64,000 bases of DNA, from positions 62,001 to 126,000 of the forward strand of contig JABYQS010000044.1 in NCBI GenBank assembly GCA_022592435.1. The letters run 5' to 3'. Positions within the stretch are counted from its first letter, which is position 1. Each line of letters opens with the position of its first letter. The DNA comes from Cerioporus squamosus (Eukaryota > Basidiomycota > Agaricomycetes > Polyporales > Polyporaceae). A model generated the notes under the pieces. That model did no database searches, was not told where the DNA came from, and saw only the letters and a list, made by a program, of their open reading frames with translations. Made by a program: the position numbers and the translations under genes. Positions 54,322 to 64,000 of the stretch are shown here, in pieces.

Positions 54322-57300
54322 TTACGCCGCGTCCTCCCAGTCATCTGGGACGTCCTGAGGACTCAAAGGTTGAGTAACGGGAAGCGGCGCAGGCGCGGGC
54401 ATGGCTATCGTGCGCACAGGAGCGGGAGACGGTGCGGGCCGCACGGGAGTCTTCGCCCTTTCAGGCGCAGAACCCCAAGAACTTGGCGCGGGACTAGTGG
54501 GCTGGGGCGGGCGGGCTACGACAGACGTCCATCCTCTTCCAGTCGAGGAGCCTGCGACAGGTTGCGACGGGGGCGCCGGGGATGCACGAGAGGATGACGG
54601 GCGGGACAGTGGCTGCAGCCCCGAACCTGGGGAACGCAGGTCTGCAAGTTTGCCCAGGCCGCCGCTTGACGCCTGGCCTATGGCTGCCGAGAGAGTGGGG
54701 TTGGGGATGCGAGAGTCAATGCGTCGTATAAGCTGCACACTGCGATGGGGCTCTTGGTCGACCATCTGCGTGTCCATCCGATAGATAGCAGCTAGATCGT
54801 GTACAAACTTGCGCTTCTGCTCGGGCATATGAGGCAGTATCTGACTCTTCTTGTCGGATGAGAGGAAGCTATCAAGTCACATATAAGTAACCATTCCGGC
54901 AAACATGAGACGCAGCACGTACTCAGAGAAGCTCTTCTCGACAATGCCGCAGAACTTCGTATTGGCCCGGGCAAACGCAAGCAGCTCGTCGTTGTAAGTA
55001 ACTTGCTGGACGCGGTCGCGATCGGGGTTGATACCCAGGGCCTCAGCCAGACGTGCGTTTCGCTTCGCAATGGCGCACTCGTTCGAACACTTCAACTGCT
55101 GACCGCCTTCACGGCCCGCTGGGTTGCTAGAAGAACGGCCGCAAGAGACAGGTTGACGTATTCGGCCGCAAGAACAGGTGATGGTGACAATGGACCGGCA
55201 GGGTTCCGACTCATCGCACGACGCAGGAGCATGGCAGGGAAGGGTACAAGGATGTAGGGCAGGAAGGCTATGAGGTTGAAGTGTCGATCAGTACCTGAGC
55301 ATCTACACACACGACGTAGAAGACTTACCAGAGTTTGCGAGGTTTGCCGCAAGTGGCATGGCACGCGCCGCAAGCATCTCCGTGGCATAATCGCTCGCAA
55401 TGGTGGAAGCCACACGAGAGCAATCTGCAGAAGCAACGGTAAGCGGACCAGTCGCCATTAAATAGAGACATTGCTTGAAAGCCGACACTTACTTGCCACA
55501 CGTCGTACCGCAGGATACTTTCTCTTGCGAGCACCGCACGTTGTCAACCATCTTCTTCCCACACGCACACTGCTTGCTCGTGAGGAACGGACAGGGAGGA
55601 CAGCGGATGGGGTCTTCGTGACATGCGTGCTGGGTCTTGGGATGACCGCACGGCGGGGGCGGCCGGGAACATGGATAACCACAGGCGATCCGCGTGCCGC
55701 ATGGGATTGGCGGGTCGAGAACTGTACGGCCACAATGACAGACCATCTACCAGGCAGTCAGCATCCCAACCCATGATTAGCATTGACTAGATGACGACGT
55801 ACCTCTTCGAATGAACTCCTGAGGCAAGGCGGACAGGCACCGCGATGATCGCGTTCCTCGCAGTAGTGGTTCCCACAGCTCAACGGCTTTCCGCAAACCA
55901 GATCGCACTCATGCACCCCTGCTTGATCCATCAAAGCGACCTCAGCACCCGCTCGCCTCTTGCCCTTCCCCTTCGCCAGGCCGGCAAGCGATGCCATGGG
56001 ACAGCAGAGCCGGGTGCACTGGTGCCGCCCACATGCCCGCAGCGCACCACAAGGGCGCTCACAGAGTATCTCCGTGTCGGGGCCAGTCTCCCCTCGGGCT
56101 CTCGCTCTGGCACGAGCTTGATCTTCCGAACAGCGGATCTGCCTGGTGGTCGAACCGCACCGGCATGGACGGACGAGCATAATAGAGCAGGGAGGGCAGG
56201 GACCGGTGTGGCACTTCGCCGAACAGACGTGTTCACATCCCTCGAGGGGTTTCATGCAAGTAGACTGGCAAGTCGGGATGAGATCGGTACAAGAGACACG
56301 GGTCAAGAGTGTACCCGGAGGGAAGAAGGGAGCGGAGTCGGGCACAAGAGGATGTTTGCCACATGGACAGTGGGTGACGAGTGATGGCGAGTTGGGACAG
56401 GGAGGAGAGGTAACAGACGGTGGATGGCACGACTTCTTGCAATGATGGATACCGCAGTCGAATGGCCTAAAGGTTCGCAAGATGAGTACATGCACAATTT
56501 CAATCTTTGGACTACGGGCAACATACCTCTCGCAGGTCTTCTCACAAGCAAAGCGTCCAACCCACTGATCATGGCCTCGTTTTGGTAGACCACACAGGCC
56601 TTCGGCTCGCCTTCACCACAACCCAGCTCCTTCTCCTCCTTCCCACAGTAACAGCGCGCCTTCTCGCGTATAGGACAAGGGCTGCACTTGCCTGGGTGAC
56701 AGACGTCCTGGCAAGTATGGTTCCCGCAGCTAAGCATACGCCCACACAGCTCACCGCAGGACAGTTCCGCAGTCGCCACCACGGCCGGCCTTCCATACCG
56801 ATGTGAACAGCGGAATGACATGACATGTTTCCCGCAGTAGCATGGCTGTGAGGTTGTCACCTGGCAAGGAGGGCATGGTCCAGGATGACAGTTCAATGAA
56901 CACGGATGTCCACAACCCCGGGGTCGAGAGCAAGGGTTGGCGCAGGAATGGGGAGTCGATAACCGCGGCGGCTTTGGATCCGGAGTAGAACCACAGAAAC
57001 ACCTGCAAACAGAGTATGAGCCGCATATACCAACCTCCTTATTGCTTCACACTCACCAATAGCTGCTTGGGATGGCTGTCCTTTTCGACTGACAGCCAGG
57101 ACAACGCCAATCACCCTGTCTTGTCTCGCCTCTCATGCGCCATGCTTCCTCTACGTCCTTCACACTCTTCGACGCCCACGAGCGGATGCACTTTAGGTGG
57201 AATGTCATCCAACAGCACTGAGCGTTCGCGTCAGCGCGTTGAACCTGCGCCGGCACACCGCTCTCGTCGTCTGTGGCAGCCAAGGTAGGGTTCGACGGAG

Positions 57301-58006
57301 AACAGGACCAGGTCTGCTGCATTGGCGTGATCGGAGCGAAACAAATGAGGCAGTCGGGGTATGGCGACGTGCTCAGCTCCTCGATGAGCCTCGAAGTCAG
57401 ATCGTCCGGCTTGAGCCCAGTGTTCTTGTACTTGTCCGCAGACGAGACATCTTGAGTCGAGTCAGTCGCCGCACCCCCTCCGGTGAGCTCGCTGCCAAAC
57501 TTGCGAGCACGATTGCGGCGGGGCCTCTTCTGCGCGGCGGATGCGTCGGGAGCAGAGGAAGAGTCCAGCTTAGTGACTGTATGCGCCGGCGTGCAGACCT
57601 CGTTTGAGGGAGGCCCATCTTGAGGAGGACGAGGCTTTCGAGGATGCTGGGGCCTATGGGCACCTCCAGCACTGGGTGGGTCTCCTGCGGCTCCGGGTCT
57701 ACGCCTGTTGCCCTTCCTCTCTCCTAGTCTTCCTCTAGACGGCCCGGACGCACTGGCTGCGCCGTCGGAGTGTACGGAGGACTGCTCACCAGCACGCCCT
57801 TCCTTTGGTTTCGAAGCGCGAGGCCTACGCGGCCTACTAGCGCCTTCTGCTCTACCAGAAACCTCCGGACCTGGTCCTCCAGAGGTACGGGTCCCTTGGT
57901 CCGGACGCGTTCCGTCCTGGGTACCAGGGGGGCCTCGCTGGCGCCTTGCACCGTCAGAACTATTTGCAGCAAGGGTAGCGGCGGTCGCAACAGCAGTATC
58001 AGGCAT
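54322..58006 (-). CDS. FAP1: NF-X1-type zinc-finger protein with R3H domain (FAP1-like)
   Basis: Homologue of animal NFX1 and yeast FAP1, a Cys-rich regulator implicated in transcription and, in yeast, rapamycin resistance via Fpr1. The start at 58006 (MPDTAVATAATLAAN) is preferred to a Met 15 codons upstream whose extension is Leu/Pro-rich. Order: a disordered Arg/Pro/Gly-rich N-terminus; a RING/PHD-like domain (CLICFAPITPMQQTWSC, WMTFHLKCIRSWA, WRCPGCQSKR); then repeated NF-X1 fingers such as CSLNCHPGPCPPC, CQDVCHPGKCSPC, CKKSCHPPSVTSPPC, CSAKCHTGPCPPC, CERLCHGDACGAC. After these come KCSNECAIAKRNARLAEALGI, and in the last exon an R3H domain (EQKRKFVHDLAAIYRMDTQM, with the R-x3-H pair) and a Pro-rich tail ending DVPDDWEDAA. 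Eight or more introns. Probable E3 ligase or nuclear role is from family knowledge. Confidence 0.92.
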
Positions 58007-58051
58007 GCAGCAAGAAGAGGGGAGCAAGAGGAGAGCTGGTGGTAGTCGCAA

Positions 58052-58696
58052 GAAGAGAAAGTTAGACTACCCAGGGACCGATGCTGCTTGAAGAGGCTGC
58101 AGCAGGATGGGATGACTCAGCGCCGGGTGTAGCTTGCACCGCACCGCTAGCTGTGAACCTCCGAGATTAATGAGTCTTGCGTTGTCAGTGGGAGGAGTAA
58201 AGCTTTTCGGGGCCGTTGTAGATGACGGTGAGCAGGAGATGGTCAATACATAGGATGATGATACGGATCGCGGCAAGTCACAGTACTCTTTAGCGCCCAT
58301 ACCGGGCCTACTGTAGCTGCAAACCTCTGCAAACGTAAATGACAGGATTAATGTCAGACCTTAGTCCTGCGCAGTCTTTCCTAGACGCGAGTTGGCCAGC
58401 ATTTCAATCTCACACTTGGTCGGTATGTGCAAATCAGAGCAGTGAGGTCAAACGCCAATGTGCGAGTCGTACAACATCATGATTCATGGAGGGAGCGATA
58501 CGACTGACTACAGCTACAGTGGAACCGAAAATAATCTGTGAGTATACAAGAGTTAGCACATGTTTGTTATAACGGAAACCGAAAAGGTTCAGACAATAGT
58601 ATAATGATTCCGGATAGACAGTTATCCTCACAGATGCTCTCCGTCGAGGGAGTCTGTTTTGTCATCCCAAGACTAACACAAGGTAAAGGCACTCAC
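58052..58696. other. Intergenic region
   Basis: About 650 nt holding the promoter of the NF-X1 gene and the 3' flank of the eS12 gene. No gene seen. Confidence 0.5.
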
Positions 58697-59200
58697 TTAG
58701 CGGTTCTTGAAGTAGTCGAGGAGGACGTGGAGACCCTCGGACTCGACACCGTAGTCCTTGACGACGACGCACGAGCAGCCAACGACCTTGCGCGGGTTGC
58801 CCTCACGGTCGATCTTGCAGAGACCAGCCCAGGTGCCGAGGACCTTCGCGTCACCGACCTTGATGAGGTTGATCTTGTGCTCCGCGCAGAGAGCCTCAAT
58901 CAGCTTGATGTACTCGGCCTCCGTGCACGTCTCGACGAGAACGCACAAGTGCGCCTGACGCTTATCCAGCGCCTTCGCGCACTCGCGGAGACCACGAGCA
59001 AGACCGTCGTGAACGAGAGCGTTCTTCAGGACTTGCTGCATGTCAATACAGTATGAGTCTCGTGTAGCTAACTTGTCTAGTTTACAATCACGCACCTGAA
59101 GCGCATCCTCAACGGAGAGCTTTCCCTTGGGAGCCTCAGCGGGGGCCTCGACCTCGGCGACGGGAGCGTCGACTTGAATCTCATCAGAAGCGTCAGACAT
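58697..59200 (-). CDS. RPS12: 40S ribosomal protein eS12
   Basis: Small-subunit ribosomal protein S12e. Two exons: about 59096-59200 ([18 protein letters not shown] to DALQ) and 58697-59042 ([19 protein letters not shown] onward). The intron is GTGCGT...CATGCAG and is phase 0. Family landmarks are present: [79 protein letters not shown] and the end DYFKNR. The length is about 150 residues, normal for fungi, with the usual acidic Ala/Glu-rich N-terminus. It shares a 535-nt upstream region with the divergent SKI8 gene. Confidence 0.96.
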   Translation of the reverse strand: MSDASDEIQVDAPVAEVEAPAEAPKGKLSVEDALQVRDCKLDKLATRDSYCIDMQQVLKNALVHDGLARGLRECAKALDKRQAHLCVLVETCTEAEYIKLIEALCAEHKINLIKVGDAKVLGTWAGLCKIDREGNPRKVVGCSCVVVKDYGVESEGLHVLLDYFKNR

Positions 59201-59734
59201 CCTATACGTGCCCCAGTCAGCGGTGACTTTCAGTGGGCAAAGGTTCACCGTACTTTTTGTTTTGGATATGTAGCAGGGGGCGATGTCTTCGTCCGCGTTC
59301 GTGGATGTGAGGGAAAAATAAGGTTTGCGAGCGCGTTCAGTATATGACTTGAGTTAGAACTCCGCCGGCTCCTTCCGGTGGCGGGAGACCCCCCGGCAAA
59401 TACTGCGCCTGCTTGCGCCTTCGATGGCAGTTAACCTCATCAGAGGGAAGCCAGAACTTGTCTTCAGCTCTGATATCCACGCTTGAATAGTGTCAGAGGA
59501 CACAAAGTGAGCAGACGGCAGATGAGGAGGACATTCACCGCGGAAGCGCCCAGAGAGACGCGTTCTCAGAACAGGCGCTTCCAAGTCTGACGGGTGACTT
59601 CACCGCTCGCCGACCATTTGCCAACTCTGCTGAGCTGTCGTTGTGTCCATACGTCCTTACTCGTAGTCGCTATCAACCGGAGCTCTCACATACGATGGTA
59701 TGAGCGGCGCGATATAAGAATGCGTCTGTGTCTG
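59201..59734. promoter_or_regulatory. Shared divergent promoter of RPS12 and SKI8
   Basis: Head-to-head spacer of 534 nt. A T-rich patch just before the RPS12 ATG (around 59246-59262) is typical of ribosomal protein promoters. A frame in the middle (59354-59584, minus) has no domain. Confidence 0.45.
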
Positions 59735-61071
59735 ATGAAGCTGCAGAGTCTGGCATTCTTGCATGCGCACGATGGCGCGGAACGTACGTCGCGTCGCGTC
59801 TTCGTCTCACGAGCGAACTCCAGCTGAAAGCAACATGCAGCTCATACTGATGCCGTCTGGGGTATCTCCTGGACCAATGCGGATACCGTACTCAGTATCT
59901 CCGCCGATGGAACGATCAAGCAATGGGACTCAGTCTCCGGACAAGTCTCGCGTTCGCGTCCTCCCCATACCCTCGGACTGGTGTCGCTCAGCGTTGATCC
60001 CACCGGCAAGCAAGCTCTGTATAACACCCTCGAAGGACTCACATGTCTGTGGGATCTGGAAGATGGAGAGGTGAAGGGGTCGTTCGAGAGTTACGCGCGA
60101 TCTGCAGGGGGAGAGTCCACTGAACCTTGTACGTGCATATACTTGTACCTGGTCTATGCTTCCCTCACAGCCCTCGTTATATCCACGCGTACTCTACCCT
60201 GCCTGACAATCTCTTCGCAATTAATCTGGTGCATATCGGGACCCCTGCCGTCCCATAGCATGGTCGGTATCCCTGAACCCAAGAGGAGGAACGTATGCAT
60301 CGACAGGTGGCTCCGGTAACGTCACAATTCATTCCGCGGAAACCCCCACGTTCGGCGAACGGCGCGCAACGCTCACCAGTGGTCGCAGCAAGTTTGGGAT
60401 GTTCTGCAAACATGTGGGTCATTCGCAGACTTGAGTTGGTGTCTCTATTCGCTTCCCCTACTCTGCAACCCCTCCCTTGCCGTTGTATGCAGATAGACTC
60501 ACGGCTTCTCGCTTTTACTCATTAGAGTCCGGACGGATCGCGAGTAGCCATGTCCTCGGACGCGGGACAAATATTCGTCTTCGACATCGCATCTTCCTCT
60601 ATCCAAGCCGCATATAGCTCCCACGCAATGGCCGTGCGATCTCTTGCATGGTCCGCAGACTCGAACGTACGTCCATGAACTTCCGCGACGTGCTGCAAAT
60701 CATCTGACCTCACCTACCAGCTGCTCTTGTCGGCCTCGGAAGACAAGCGGTTGATCTTGCACGACGTCCGCACCTCGCCCTCGGGAAAGGCTGGCTCTGG
60801 CGCCGTTGCGACGTTCAGCGGACACTCGTCCTGGGTCCTAAGCACGGACATCTCGCCAGATGGCCGTCTCGCTGTCTCGGGCTCGGCGGACAAGACAACG
60901 AAGGTGTGGGATATTGGTGCGCGGGCTGCGGTATCGACGGTGCAGGATCAGGGCGAGGTCTGGTCGGTCTCGTGGAGACCAAAACCCCCGGCACACGGAA
61001 CAGCGGGCGCGTACGTGACTGGAGGCGAGGATGGTCTTGTAAGATGGTGGAGGAGTGCTGGTGCCGGTTGA
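59735..61071 (+). CDS. SKI8: WD40 protein SKI8/WDR61
   Basis: Seven-bladed WD40 scaffold of the SKI complex, which feeds mRNA to the cytoplasmic exosome; in many fungi it also serves meiotic recombination and the PAF1 complex. The start at 59735 (MKLQSLAFLHAHDG) is favoured over an in-frame ATG five codons earlier. Exon 1 joins HTDAVWGISWTNADTVLSIS, and blade sequences follow: ADGTIKQWDSVSGQV, LGLVSLSVDPTGKQAL, CLWDLEDGEV, SWSVSLNPRGGTYASTGG, FGMFCKHSPDGSRVAMSSD, IFVFDIASS, SHAMAVRSLAWSADSN, LLLSASEDKRLILHDVR, HSSWVLSTDISPDGRLAVSG, SADKTTKVWDIG, EVWSVSWRP, and GGEDGLVRWWRSAG at the end. Five exons or so. The final blades closely follow the WDR61 pattern SWVL...SADKTxKVWD. Confidence 0.88.
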
Positions 61072-61222
61072 ACATGTTGCTGCCGTTGTATTATATGCTT
61101 TTTGTTCCTCTTAGACTTGAGGACACATCGATGCTCCCAAGTCTTTCTTGCCCTTTCTTGCCCCAAAGTAGCTTAGGCGCTGAGTAGTGCACGGTTGTGC
61201 GCCCACTTTACACTTGGTTCGT

Positions 61223-61239
61223 CACCACCACCACCACCA
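61223..61239. repeat. CAC trinucleotide run
   Basis: Five to six CAC units about 25 nt upstream of the YBP2/glomulin-family start, probably in its 5' leader. Confidence 0.7.
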
Positions 61240-61262
61240 GGGTTCCTCTAAGCAACTTCGAT

Positions 61263-63275
61263 ATGGCAGGAAACACAACTAACAACACGAAAATGTTGCG
61301 ACAATCGTTACGGCTGGAGGACGATGAGCTTGATGAGGTACGTATGTCTTTGGAACAATGTGTGGCGTTTAATTGATCCAGTACGCCAGGACCTCGGCAT
61401 CGCGCTGACGAGTCTCATAACTACAGCAGTGCACGATAAGGAACCCAAGCGGCCCCTCAATGACATAGTTGAAGCCCTGAAACAGGGTGGAAGCGCGTCT
61501 TCTCTGGTGGGATAACTACGTACGGGTACTGCAGTTAAGGCGCTGAATACATTGCAGGAACCTCTTACGATCATCCCTATGGTAGTCGGGAGCCCAGAAG
61601 CCGGCGCTGAAGATCTTCTGGATCTGATGTTCAAGGAGTGCAGCGCGAAAGAGGTCGTCATGGCTGTGGAGGAGGTCATGGAAAGTCTCGATCGGCGTCT
61701 TCAACTGCGGGACGAAGAAGGCGAGGAGAACGTAGATCGATTGTCTTTCGCAAGGCAGCTCGCCCGCCTCGTTCGCGCGTACGAAATGGGTACATTCATT
61801 CAAGCATATTATCGTTCCCGCTGATGTGTAAATCCATCCACCCAGCTATACCGAGGTTACCAAAGTGGAAGAAATCGCCGAGGGAGACAGTAGAGTCACG
61901 TCTTACCGAGTTGGAGTCTCTTATTTCCCTTGTCAGCACACATGCTACTGCCGGGGACGACCGCGTGGTTATCTCAGCTGTGACCCATCTGGTCAACGCT
62001 TTGAAAGACGGAGCTGACGAGAAGACAAAGGTTGCCACCTTCTCTGCCTTGCACAGTCGCGACACTGACGACATTGTCTCAGGAACTGTTGCACCACCTC
62101 CTGGACGAGACTGTCTCCGCTTTTGCGAACTGGCTCAGGGAGAGAGTCGCGAAGAAGGCTTTCGCCGCTAACTTCTCCAGGTTAGTACTCCCGCAGGCTG
62201 GTGCCTCGAGCTCTCAAGGGCTTCTCACGGGTATATGGGTAATTGACCCTTTCACTTCGCGGCGACGGCCTCTTCTGATGTCAGTGATCTAGAGCGCACT
62301 CCGCTCTCTCGGCGTGGATGCGCGTTACTACGAATCTCGCCCTTCACTGGTATCCTTGGTCCTCCTGGCTCACGAACCCGCCTACACCTTTTCGATCCAG
62401 ACGCTCACAGCGTTCTTCCCTATTGTGCTCTCATCCATCCAATCCAATGTCGCCCTAGATGAAGTTCTGTCCATCCTGCTATCCTTGCTGGCGCCCCTCC
62501 GATCGCAAACACCACGGCCCGAGCTCAGCGTTGACCTGATCATTCCGCTGGTCCATCTGCTGCCACATCTCGCTAGCAATCATTCGGACCCCGACATCAG
62601 ACATTACACTTACCGTGTACTCTCGTTAGTCTTGGGCCTGTCGCCGTCACCCGTCCGCTTCCGCCTTCTGCACGACCTTCTTGGCGATAAGGAGGTCCCT
62701 CCGCAGATGCATGTTGCGGCTGTGGGCTTACTCAAAGAAGCGGTCCTTGAAGGGCTTGCCGCGAGGGACAAGAACATGTTTGCGTCTCCGCTCCTTCTCT
62801 CAACCTTCGGTCTTATCGTTTTGCGACCGGATCCTCCAGACCTTGACTCGGTCTCTCTGGACAACTTCCTGCATAGCGCCGAACCGCTGCGGATGGTCGA
62901 GTGCCTCGCCTTCTATTACACGCTGCTTCTGAGGGACGCTCAGAACCAGGTGCGCTGCAGCTACCCGCCGTGATCTTGTGCTAAGCGTTGACTAACGTAT
63001 CCGGATAGACGGGCGTTCGGGATGATGGGTCGCGAAAGGTTGTGCAACGCGAGCTGTTGCAGCCTCTTCGTCGACGTTTGGAAGCTTGGCAGAAAGGTCA
63101 GTCATAGAGTTGATGTATGTGAAGGCCGCGAATTTAGCTGAGTCGCGCCCCAGATCTGGCTGCCAGCACCGAGGAAGAGCATGACCACGACAGCACGCTG
63201 CAGCTAGGAATCCTAGACATGTGGCTTGAACGTGTCCAAGGTACACTCGACGATTTGAAGTCTGCGAAGTCATGA
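61263..63275 (+). CDS. YBP2/glomulin-family helical-repeat protein
   Basis: Member of the fungal Yap1-binding/kinetochore Ybp2 family (DUF1760), related to glomulin/ALF4. The start at 61263 gives MAGNTTNNTKMLRQSLRL, then across a GTATGT intron VLRQDLGIALTSLITTAVHD. Later segments: VEALKQGGSASSLVG, ALNTLQEPLTIIPMVVGSPE, LLDLMFKECSAKEVVMAVEEV, SRLTELESLISLVSTHA, LQELLHHLLDETVSAFANWL, SALRSLGVDARYYESRPSLV, LTAFFPIVLSSIQSNVALDE, VHLLPHLASNHSDPDIRHYT, LGDKEVPPQMHVAAVGLLKE and LRMVECLAFYYTLLLRDAQN. The C-terminus TLQLGILDMWLERVQGTLDD leads to the stop at 63273-63275. All-helical, HEAT-like. Yeast members act in peroxide stress signalling or at kinetochores; the role here is not determined. Two short exons near 62,170-62,310 are uncertain. 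Confidence 0.82.
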
Positions 63276-63924
63276 TGTCGTAGTAACCACGCGTCAAAGA
63301 GAGCTGCTGCTGCCTGTCACCTCCGATGCCGCATGCGCCTCGCTCTCCACCCGACGTTCCCGAGGCGCGGGAAGTGTTGCCGCCGTAACACCACGAAAGA
63401 AAAATCGTGCGCTCGGGGCTCCTCAGACTGCCTCATGGTTACTCTTGAAGCTCAAACCGTCTGCTCAGGTTCTATCCGTACAGAACCCTGAGAACCGGGC
63501 GTCTTTCGACTGAGACCATATGGGTCACAGTGTACTGACTGTAAACCGTTTACAGTAGCTAGTCCTTTCTCGAAAGCCCAAGGTTGGAGTGTTCAATTCT
63601 TTCCCTATGTGAGTCACGTCATTCAATTTTCATTTATCAGCAGCGCTGTCTATCGCCGGGACGAAAGACGCACCCACCACTCGCAAAGCACCACTGCGGT
63701 TATGTGGCCTGTTCGGTAGGAACGCAGGAAGGGCCGAGCTGCATGCTCGGGAATGGTGACAGGTGAGCTGCGATATCCGGATAACGTGCTCCGCTCGTGC
63801 TCGGGACGGCTGCACCGTCTTCGTCTTTGCGGCGATCTCTTAAGAGGTCCCCATCCTCCCATTCGCTTTCACGAAGAGATTCGTCCTTGACTCTCGACAT
63901 CACCTATCCACACACCTCCGTATC
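63276..63924. other. Intergenic region
   Basis: About 650 nt between two plus-strand genes. No domain-bearing frame. The last 100 bases are the leader of the truncated gene at the window edge. Confidence 0.5.
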
Positions 63925-64000
63925 ATGGCTCCTAAGCATATCTCAATACCTCAGGATCTCGACTCTACCATCGGGACTGCTAATATGGTTGGCGTTATTC
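63925..64000 (+). CDS. Start of a gene cut by the window edge, DUF6534-like
   Basis: Only the first 25 codons are present: MAPKHISIPQDLDSTIGTAN then MVGVI. The opening, a polar stretch with LDSTIGTANMVGV leading toward a hydrophobic helix, resembles the N-terminus of DUF6534 mushroom membrane proteins (DxTxGAxxIG pattern). This rests on very little sequence. The frame is open to the edge. Confidence 0.5.
   Translation, partial: MAPKHISIPQDLDSTIGTANMVGVI

Overview
This window looks like nuclear DNA from an agaricomycete (mushroom-forming basidiomycete), perhaps a polypore. Almost every gene is cut by many 45-80 nt introns with GTAAGT/GTGAGT-type donors. Gene density is about one per 2-2.5 kb on both strands. 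The families fit such a fungus: a Git3-like receptor, a DUF6533 protein, a divergent G-alpha, an EF-hand protein with an MLKL-type N-terminus, OLE1 with a fused cytochrome b5 domain, and an NFX1/FAP1-type protein. I saw no rRNA, tRNA, CRISPR array or autonomous transposon. Gene limits come from manual translation and splice-site reading; internal exon borders are approximate unless given.

Layout. 1.1-9.97 kb (all minus): an MFS transporter, a DUF4267 membrane protein, an AidB-like acyl-CoA dehydrogenase with one in-frame stop, and a PB1-like protein. 10.7-15.3 kb (+): the large MLKL-like/EF-hand protein. 15.7-26.8 kb (minus): OLE1, an atypical G-alpha and a seven-helix receptor, with a 3.5 kb gene-free gap between G-alpha and receptor. 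28.6-36.2 kb: an orphan single-pass membrane protein (+), a Ser/Pro-rich coiled-coil protein (-), ATP19 (-) and a DUF6533 protein (+). 36.5-43.0 kb: a long protein with five C-x4-C...C-x2-C modules (-) and two tandem J-like paralogues (+). 43.4-54.1 kb: a peroxisomal ABCD half transporter (+), a SidF-like siderophore acyltransferase (-), a 7TM protein (+) and a ZTA1-like quinone reductase (+). 54.3-63.3 kb: NFX1/FAP1 (-), ribosomal protein eS12 (-), SKI8/WDR61 (+) and a YBP2/glomulin-family protein (+). A further gene starts at 63,925 and runs off the edge.

Themes. (1) Signalling: one G-alpha, one Git3-like receptor and two or three other 7TM proteins lie within 45 kb. The G-alpha has His where the catalytic Gln normally sits. 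(2) Peroxisome: the acyl-CoA dehydrogenase and the SidF-like enzyme both end in AKL, a PTS1 signal, and an ABCD acyl-CoA transporter is the convergent neighbour of the latter. (3) Possible lineage-specific novelty: the five-module Cys protein, the MLKL-like/EF-hand protein and the tandem J-like pair.
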